DNA of 64,000 nucleotides from Solanum dulcamara (Eukaryota > Streptophyta > Magnoliopsida > Solanales > Solanaceae). The stretch spans positions 558,001 to 622,000 of the forward strand of contig NC_077239.1 of NCBI RefSeq assembly GCF_947179165.1. The letters run 5' to 3'. Below the pieces are notes generated by a model, which was not told the DNA's origin, did no database searches, and saw only the letters and a list, made by a program, of their open reading frames with translations. This document shows positions 56,909 to 64,000 of this stretch, in pieces; within the stretch, counting starts at the first letter, position 1; each line of letters opens with the position of its first letter. The position numbers and the translations under genes are program-made.

Positions 56909-59900
56909 ATGGTAAGAATGATATCTATATTTTTCCCAAAAATCCTTAATTGAATTTCCACTAATCATATTTACCCTTTTCTTAATTTTCATTTTTTTTT
57001 GCAAAATTTGTAGGTTTGTGTAGCTTGTTTATTACCGCTGTTCCTCGTCCCGATCGTTAATTTATTACCAGTTCTCTTCCACATTCTTATGGTAAGATCC
57101 TTAAAAAACTAAATTAATTGGTTAATTTTGATGTTTACAATGTTAATTTTTGCTTAATGTTTATTTTTTGGGGATTTTTTTAGGCGAAGGTTTATAGAAT
57201 GTTGGGGAAGGAGTATCAGAGACCAGAAAGAGTACCTCCTGCTTGTCCTTTTAAACCATCAGCTGCTAAACCCAATAATTCTGTAAGTTTTGTTTGATTA
57301 TAAAGGCCTGATCTTTTGTTTAGATGTGTTGAGCTGAGGGTGTATCAGAAATAGTCTGTCTACCTCTGAGGTAGGGGTAAGGTCTTTGTATACTTTATCC
57401 TCCTCAGAGCAGGTCATTTTGTGGGTATGTTGTTATTGTTGATCTTTTGCTTAGATGTGTTGACTTGATTTTTTTTTGTAAGTGGTTGGATTGTAAAGGC
57501 GTGATCTTTTGCTTAGATTCTTGAGCCGAGGGTCTATAGGAAACAACCTCTCTACTTGTGACGTAGGGGTAAGGTCTGTGTGCATTTTACCCTCCTCCGA
57601 GCTCACTTTGTGGGTATGGTGTTGTTGTTGATCTTTTGCTTAGATGTGTTGACTTGCTTGAAAAACTTGGAAGATGCTAACCCCAATGATTATGTAAGTT
57701 GTTTGACTGTAAAGGTGTGATCTTTTGTTTAGATGTGTTGACTTGCTTGAAAAACTTGGAAGATGCTAACCCCAATGATTCTGTAAGTTGTTTGATTGTA
57801 AAGGTGTGATCTTTTGTTTAGATGTGTTGACTAGCTTGAAAAACTTGTAAGCTACTTGAAACCAATAATTTTGTAAGTGTTTGATTATAAAGGTGTGATC
57901 TTTTGCTTTGATATGTTGAGCTGAGGTCTATCGGAAATAGCCTCTCTACTTCTGAGGTAGGGGTAAGGTCTGTGTATACTCTACACTCTTGAGAGCGCAC
58001 TTTGTGGGACTATTGATCTTTTGCTTAGATGTGTTGACTTGCTTGAGAAACTTGGAAGATGCTAAACCCAATAATTCTGTAAGTTTGTTGGTAATAAAGG
58101 CGTGATCTTTTCCTTAGATGTGTTGATTTGCTTGAAAAACTTGTGAGCTACTAAACCAAATAATTCTGTAAATATGTTCGATTATAAAGGCGTGATCTTT
58201 TGCTTAGATATGTTGATTTGCTTGAAAAACTCGTGAGCTACTATAAACCCAATAATTCTGTAAGTTGTTTGATTGTAAAGGCGTGATTTTTTGTTTCAAA
58301 GTGTTGTCAAACAACAACATACCCAGTGTAATCCCACTTGATTTGGGGAGGGTAGAGTGCACACATACCTTACCCATGACTTGGGAGGTAGATAAACTGT
58401 TTTCGCTAGACGCTCGTCTCAAGGAAAAGAAAATCGAAAAAAGAATAACGGAAGTGAAGAAATCATGGCAAAACACTATAAAAAGCAAGGCAAAACATCC
58501 TGAAAAAAGAACAAGAGACAACTTATAATCAGAGTACACTTTGTTTTGAAGTGTTGCCTTTCTTGAAAAAATTTTAAGCTACTAACCCAAAATTATGCAA
58601 GTTGTTTGATTGTAAAGGTGTGATCTTTTGTTTCAGAGTGTTAACTTGCTTGAAAAACTTGTAAGCTAATAACCCAATAATTCTATAAGTTGTTTGATTG
58701 TAAAGGCGTGAACTTTTGTTTCGAAGTGTTGACTTGCTTGAAAAACTTGTAAGCTACTAGAACCAATGATGTTGTAAGTTGTCTGACTGTAAAGGCGTGA
58801 TCTTTTGTTTCAAAGTATTGACTTGCTTGAAAAACTTGTAAGCTACTGACCCAATAATTATGTAAGTTGTTTGATTGTAAAGGTGTGATCTTTTGTTTCA
58901 AAGTGTTGACTTGCATGAAAAACTTGTAAGCTACTAACCTCCAATAATTACGTAAGTTGTTTGATTGTAAAGGTGTGATCTTTTGTTTCAAAGTGTTGCT
59001 TGAAAATATTGTAATTTTCTAGGACCCAATAATTCTGTAAGTGGGTTGATTATCAGGGCCTCTTTAAGTGGTAGTATATAATATGTAGGTTCGGTAAAAC
59101 CCAATAGCTTTCTTCTAATCTCTGTATTTGTAATAAATCATCAAAATGTACATAAAATAAATTCAAAACCGAGTTACTAACACTTAGGCCATGTCCTAGA
59201 ATCCATAACCCATAAAGTTCATATCTTGACTCCGCCCTTGATTAGGGTATGATCTTTTGTTCAACCTGTTGAATTGCTTGGAAAAGTTTGTTCTTGTTGG
59301 GAAATATTTGAGCTAGATGATCTTGGTTCGAATGTTTGATTGAATTTCACTGGTGCCCGTGTGTGTATATGTATACACATACATACCTGAATAAGCTGCT
59401 TAGAGTGTTTGATTCAAATTCATAGGTGCCCCCCATGTGTATATGCTTACACAAACATGCCTGAATAAGCGGAATGGAGTCTTATAGACAACCAAACATA
59501 TTGGATCGATGCTAGTTGACTGATAAAAATGTGTGTGTGTTTGTGTTTTGGGTGGTTGGATGTATCTTTTGTTTGGATATGTGGTGAACAAGTTGTTTGA
59601 AATATGGATATAGTAAATGCAAAATCATTTAGCTTTCTTCAAGAAGAGCTGTTTTTGTTGAACTTAGTGACCTCCTTGTACCTGTAATACTGTTTTATTT
59701 GGGGATTCATCAGATTATGGTGCATCAACTGAAAAGTATAGAGTGACTGTCTGAATACCCTGACGTATTTTTTGATGATTACATTTTGAACATGATATTT
59801 TTCTGAAGATGAATGTAAATGTGTGAAGTATGGGTTGAAAAATCAATATGCTGAACCATTGATGGCATTCTGACACACATGATGCTAGAACTCAGGGTAT

Positions 59901-62081
59901 ATAGGTGATTGTGGTCTATTTTTGTCCCCTTCCAGATCTTCATGATAGTGAGTATCATTAAACCAAAGTACAAGTTGAATGAAACGTTTAACTCACAATG
60001 AAGAAAGCGCCAAAAGAACTTAACTTCAATCATTGACTTTGTTCACAGTTGGGGTTCTTGAGTATGCTTTTTGTTTCATTTCTCTCATTTTAATGGTATA
60101 CAAAAATAAAGAAACACACTTTATACTTGGAAAGAAAATCTGGGTCGTTGTTGACTTGTTTCTTATCCAATCAGCTCTTAAAAGAATGCTGAAATATTCT
60201 GTCAAAAATTTCCTGTCCGCCTGAGGTTGATAATGGAAGGGAACTTTCTTCTCCAATGATCTATCATTTGAGATTAAGCTTTTGCACAGTACTTGGCAAT
60301 GCATTTGATGAGGTTTAAGGGTTCAGTTCTTATGAAATTCATCTGTTGATATGACCCTCAACGTGATTGAAGTATTTCTCCGAGGAGAGTGTAGAACTAC
60401 TCTGTTGACCGAAAACGTAGAGAACTCCTGCATTTTGGTTCATGTCCTCCCAAGACATGTTAGACCTCAACTTTTTTTGCTCCTTATTATTTGTGGATCC
60501 CATGCATAATGGGAGCTTAGTACACCGCATTGCTCTTTTCTTTTATTTGTGGATCGAAATGAAAAGTAACTTCCTCACTTTTTTCATTTGAGACTCTGCA
60601 CTGCAATGACCCTTTCTTGTTTCATTCACTTTTTCATTTGAGTTCAAATCTTCTTTCCCCTGTTTATTTATGGATTTAATTCCCTGACTTCAAATTTTCT
60701 TTCCCAAGTTCATAGTGTAACGTTCAACAAAACCGGCTGGAGTTTTGTTGCAGGAACTCCTCAACTTATGTAGAGCTGATCAATCTGTCACAAATTAGCT
60801 ACCAATGACCTTCCCAATCTTAAGGAATAAGGCTGAAACTGTGCATTGTGCTTTGTTTATTTGCCATGGGTATTCTCTGCTTGCTCTACTCTTGAACTAC
60901 CACAATTTACCTTGACCACTGTATCATCAATCATGCACCTCAAGAAAAGTTTCTAGCTTGAAACTACAGTCGTTGCATTGCACTTATGGCTTTTCAACAT
61001 CAGAGGTACTACACCATGAGATGTTTGGTTGGTGCACATCACGATTTTGAAATCTACTTACTGAACGAAGTGTAGTATTTAGGTGGAGAAAAGTATAGAG
61101 TCAGGGTCACCGACAGTCATTGATATATTATGCCTTACACTATCTTGATACATCCTGTTATTAGTTAAGTCACATCGCATTTTTTTTGACACACTGATAA
61201 TAGTTTATGTTCATTGCATAATTGATCATAAGAAAATCAAAATCTGCAGATTGACAACTCTTTATGCGTAAAGCTGTTTTATTTCAAGGTATTATGAACA
61301 TATGATATCAAGTGAGGAATAAGTGGGTTTTCACAACTTGGTAAAAAACTTTTCATAAGTATGATAAAAGAGAATACTTTTGTTCAAATCTGTATTCAAG
61401 TTTATGGAGAGCGGCCTGTTTATGGTGGCTTAAGGCAAAGCTAGCCGAGTTTCTGGATATGCTTTTACTACATATTGCTTGCTAGTCAAAAACTCAAAGC
61501 TCGCACCTTCACTTTTGTTTTCATAGCTATTTGACGTTGATGACTTTCATATATTGAGTTAGAACAGATTCTGCATTCCTAGGATATGCTTCTCTGGAGT
61601 AGGACTATTTGATCCATGTACTTTTAGAATTTGCAACTAAAATAGTTTAGTAATTTTTTTAGTTACAGGTGGAGAAAGGTTTAAAATGGTAAATTACTGA
61701 CAAAGTTTATACCAATCCACTAAGAGAGAGAAGGGGAGGGAGAGAGTGTGTGCGCGTGCGTGTGTTATGAAGAACAATGGTGTACATTTTTGTTGTTTTG
61801 AGTTGAATCTAATGACATACGTTGTCACTAAATTATGGAATAAAAAGAAAGCAACAATTTCACCATCCTGGTGAACAGTATTGTTTCGGTGACATCCCAT
61901 TCAAGTTTTCCATTTGCTAATAGAGTGTGTACATGTAGTCTGAGCTTGAAAACTTGATTAACCAGTAAATCAGTATAACAGAACACATTGTGTGTAACAG
62001 GTTACCGGAGAAGAACCAAGTTCTGTCGCCCCCCATCCTGTACCTAAGGCAGTTGGAGTGGATGATTCCAAGCAGGACTAA
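56909..62081 (+). CDS. UPF0729 family protein (C18orf32-like), 86 aa
   Basis: A small conserved eukaryotic membrane protein of unclear function; the human homologue C18orf32 is ER/lipid-droplet associated. Coding exons 56909-56911, 57014-57091, 57184-57282 and 62001-62081, all GT-AG with phase-0 junctions, give 86 aa. Exon 1 contributes only the ATG (ATG/GTAAGA). Exon 2 encodes [20 protein letters not shown], a hydrophobic anchor. Exon 3 encodes [20 protein letters not shown] and [12 protein letters not shown]. Exon 4 encodes [20 protein letters not shown] and DDSKQD, then TAA. Intron 3 is 4.7 kb and consists largely of a tandem array derived from the exon 3 end and its donor, plus SINEs. The frame is intact and the family start ([14 protein letters not shown]) is present, so the gene is probably active. 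Confidence 0.92.
57325..57442 (+). mobile_element. TS-SINE/RTE-type 3' end in the array, copy 1
   Basis: TTGAGCTGAGGGTGTATCAG, CTACCTCTGAGGTAGGGGTA and TTTTGTGGGTATGTTGTTAT. Bounded on both sides by GATCTTTTG(T/C)TTAGATGTG from the array unit. Confidence 0.75.
57524..57629 (+). mobile_element. TS-SINE/RTE-type 3' end in the array, copy 2
   Basis: TTGAGCCGAGGGTCTATAGG through CTTTGTGGGTATGGTGTTGT. The flanks GATCTTTTGCTTAGAT on both sides look like a target-site duplication. Confidence 0.8.
57917..58014 (+). mobile_element. TS-SINE/RTE-type 3' end in the array, copy 3
   Basis: TTGAGCTGAGGTCTATCGGA through GCGCACTTTGTGGGACTATT. It sits at the same place in the unit as copies 1 and 2; the (TTG)n tail is shortened. 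Confidence 0.75.
58307..58530 (-). mobile_element. TS-SINE/RTE-type 3' end in the array, opposite orientation
   Basis: CAAACAACAACATACCCAGT, GTAATCCCACTTGATTTGGG, TACCTTACCCATGACTTGGG and GACGCTCGTCTCAAGG in plus order, then an A-rich body. It interrupts a unit after TTTCAAAGTGTTG; ACTTTGTTTTGAAGTGTTG follows it, suggesting a target duplication within the unit. Confidence 0.75.
59061..62000 (+). other. Remainder of UPF0729 intron 3
   Basis: Holds a ~75-bp tandem duplication at about 59331-59478 (CATACATACCTGAATAAGC and AAACATGCCTGAATAAGC), a fragment near 59090-59240 resembling the hAT-like group (CTTGACTCCGCCCTTG), and otherwise unique-looking sequence. A GAGAGAGTGTGTGCGCGTGC microsatellite lies near 61740. 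No embedded gene was recognised. Confidence 0.55.
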
Positions 62082-64000
62082 CTTTTGAAGTTGGAAACTT
62101 TAATTGTATTCAGCAAATCAAATATTGGTTACGTCTTCCTTGAGACTTTACAGGTTCTCCTAGCCATTGGTAAAATGATATTGTGTGCTACCAAGATCAT
62201 CTTGGTTATAATTTAGTTTGTGGAGATTTGGATCATATAAACTGAATCTTTTTTAAAACATTTTTCTTGTTAACTTGTAAATCTATGTTTAGATGCACAC
62301 ATGACATCTGATTGTGTCTTCAACTTTATAATCTTTATTCAGTTGTGCTATGTATGTGAAAGTGTCATTCTTATGTTTAATCACATAAAAGTGAAAATTT
62401 GGAGATTCCAAATTCTAATTTCCAGCTAAAATACTCAAATTACATGTTGAGGTCATCTGGTACAGTCATCTGCAAAGTTGTTTGAGAATAGTGGCGTTGA
62501 GTTTCTCCACTCTTTTACTTAGGATTAGTCAGTTATTTTTCTCGATGAGGTGGGGAAGGGATATAACTCAGAAGTAGAGTGTCACGTTGACGTGGTGGAA
62601 GTGATGCACAATATACAAAGGAAGATCTTATTTTCATTTGTATATTGTGCATCATTTTCTTGCATAACTGGCAAGTGAAAATCTACCATGAAAGTTTTTG
62701 TGGGATCAATTACAACTGGCAATCTTGTACCTGCAGTTTTTGAGGACCATTTTAATGAATTTAGTTTGTTTATTCTTTCCCATGTCTTTTAATAGTTGTG
62801 GACATGTGGTATTTATTGAATGTGATTTTACTAAGGAAAAAAAAGTTTATCTTTTGCCAAGGTGAAAGGGATAGGCTTGAGTTTTCTGTACAACGGCGAC
62901 ATATTCAGTGTAATTCCACATTTAGAATCTAAGAAGGGTGGTATCGAAGCAAATCTTATCCCTACCTTTTGAGTGCAGAGAGACTGTTTCGTTCGACTCT
63001 TCTTTGTTATGATAATTCTAAGTTTGCTATCTGTTAATTACAATTCTTAGGAGAATACGATTTTTAGGTCATGTGACTGTTGTGACGAAGCCAGAAATTT
63101 AGAATATAAGGAAGTAAACATATGAGGGGCTGCCATGTGTATTAGCAAAATTGTTATAGAAATAGATTTCAGTTGAAAAAAATAATTAAATAAATAAATG
63201 GGTTGGTGAGCTACTGGTCGAAATGTTTCAGTGTATAAGATTTTAATTGAAATTTAGGTGGATATTTCTTGAAGAAATGCTTTAAAGAAAGTTCTTGGAA
63301 ATTGCTATTAAAAAATCAAAGTCTGCCACCTTATTATAAATTATACTATATATTTTGATATTTCTTATTTTTTCTAATGAAAAGCTAGTTGGTATTTGTT
63401 TATTTTTTTTACTTTTTAAGACTATGGTTAAGTGATGATGGTGTAATTAATTAATCAGATGAAGAAGCTAGGTATTTTCCAAGTAATTTCTTTTATTCTT
63501 ACTTGGATGTACTCTCTTAAGCTTTTCTTTTAATAGATGTTTAATATTTTGATTTACTATTTTTGTCTGTTAGCAGATCGATTTACTACTTTTACGCATT
63601 TACACAAAAATTATTTTGATTTTGGTGTCAATAATTACTTAGATGAAGTATGTGATATATACTTAATCCTCATATAAGTTCATGGGGGTGATGAATCTTG
63701 TGGTAATTAATTCGAAGGAGAAATTATCAAGTGTACGAACAAAGTTCTATACTGTTAAAAAAAATTTGAAAAGTAAAAATTGCGTTGGACTTATCCAAAC
63801 CAAACAATAAATATCATATCATATTACTTTTATCACCTTGTAGAAAGTTAATTTCCATGAAAAGCCAAATTCCATTACGAGGGACTAAAAAAGTTGTGAG
63901 TTGAAAGTGTGTGGCCAATTTAGAAAATTAATTTTAGTCCGTTCACTAATTTTAGGAATGAGGTCATTTGGGAGAAGGTGAGAGTGACCTCTGTGGCAGA
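62082..64000. other. 3' flank of the UPF0729 gene and AT-rich spacer
   Basis: The 3'UTR probably covers the first 200-300 bases. After it are an inverted TATATTGTGCATCA motif pair near 62607-62655, a TS-type remnant (listed separately) and AT-rich sequence to the window end. No further gene was recognised. Confidence 0.5.
62890..62995 (-). mobile_element. Decayed TS-SINE/RTE-type 3' end
   Basis: ACAACGGCGACATATTCAGT, GTAATTCCACATTTAGAATC, AATCTTATCCCTACCTTTTG and AGAGACTGTTTCG in plus order, the reverse complement of the (TTG)n-ended module with many changes. Confidence 0.6.

Larger units (their letters stand above)
57268..59060 (+). repeat. Intronic tandem array of ~85-95-bp units derived from the exon 3/intron 3 junction
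   Basis: About 14 degenerate units, each with AACCCAATAATTCTGTAAGT (the last codons of exon 3 plus the 5' splice site), GTTTGATTGTAAAGGCGTGA, TCTTTTGCTTAGATGTGTTG and ACTTGCTTGAAAAACTTGTA. Junction-like sites occur near 57272, 57684, 57770, 57860, 58067, 58157, 58245, 58585, 58674, 58764, 58852, 58943 and 59027, with a weaker one near 57477. Most keep GTAAG. SINEs interrupt four units. Confidence 0.9.

Noticed and set aside
58204..58991. Overlapping minus-strand ORFs with repeated [11 protein letters not shown] motifs, as a repeat protein
   Set aside because: They are antisense readings of the intronic tandem array and SINE inserts; the repetition comes from the DNA units.

Overview
This is nuclear DNA from a flowering plant, almost certainly a member of the Solanaceae. 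Four split protein genes have plant-type GT-AG introns and close plant homologues, there is an intron-containing tRNA-Tyr, and the repeats are typical of Solanaceae. These include TS/SolS-type SINEs and RTE-clade LINE 3' ends with (TTG)n tails, a degenerate Ty1-copia element, and hAT-, Mutator- and CACTA-like MITEs. The sequence is AT-rich and gene-poor, as at a euchromatin/heterochromatin border. Genus and species cannot be fixed from the sequence alone.

Layout. (1) 1-13,280, minus strand: most of an FAD-synthetase/PAPS-reductase-like gene with a C-terminal molybdopterin-binding domain. Twelve coding exons give 400 codons in one unbroken frame; the 3' end lies off the left edge. Its introns hold a TIR element (about 1.64-2.68 kb), a 2.8-kb element built around a ~0.9-kb inverted repeat (3.1-5.9 kb), a MITE and short LINE/SINE tails. 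(2) 13.3-17.4 kb: AT-rich spacer with LINE remnants and a Mutator-like MITE with a perfect 9-bp target-site duplication (TSD). (3) 17.4-22.9 kb: a broken Ty1-copia retrotransposon with both LTRs. (4) 22.9-30.8 kb: AT-rich spacer with a hAT-like element carrying 8-bp TSDs. (5) 31.0-33.9 kb, plus strand: a complete xyloglucan endotransglucosylase/hydrolase gene of the XTH31/32 type (297 aa, 4 exons). (6) 33.9-41.4 kb: AT-rich spacer with a GAT-rich tract, a local duplication carrying a second copy of the Mutator-like MITE, and a 5'-truncated RTE LINE. (7) 41.43 kb: tRNA-Tyr(GTA). (8) 42.2-53.0 kb, minus strand: a complete RING/WD40 E3 ligase gene, RFWD3-like (645 aa, 13 coding exons), with SINE and LINE insertions in its introns. 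(9) 53.27-53.69 kb: a frameshifted RhoGDI fragment. (10) 54.7-56.7 kb: a repeat-rich region of TGATACAT motifs, probably a Mutator-like element, with a short unidentified ORF. (11) 56.9-62.1 kb, plus strand: a small UPF0729 (C18orf32-like) gene whose first coding exon is only the ATG. Its 4.7-kb third intron is filled by a tandem array that copies the exon 3/intron 3 splice junction about 14 times. (12) 62.1-64 kb: AT-rich spacer.

The four genes are unrelated single-copy housekeeping or cell-wall genes and form no operon or cluster. Nearly all the unusual structure is in transposon remnants and intronic repeats. Exon boundaries were set by hand from splice signals, reading-frame continuity and remembered family sequence; no alignment or database search was run.
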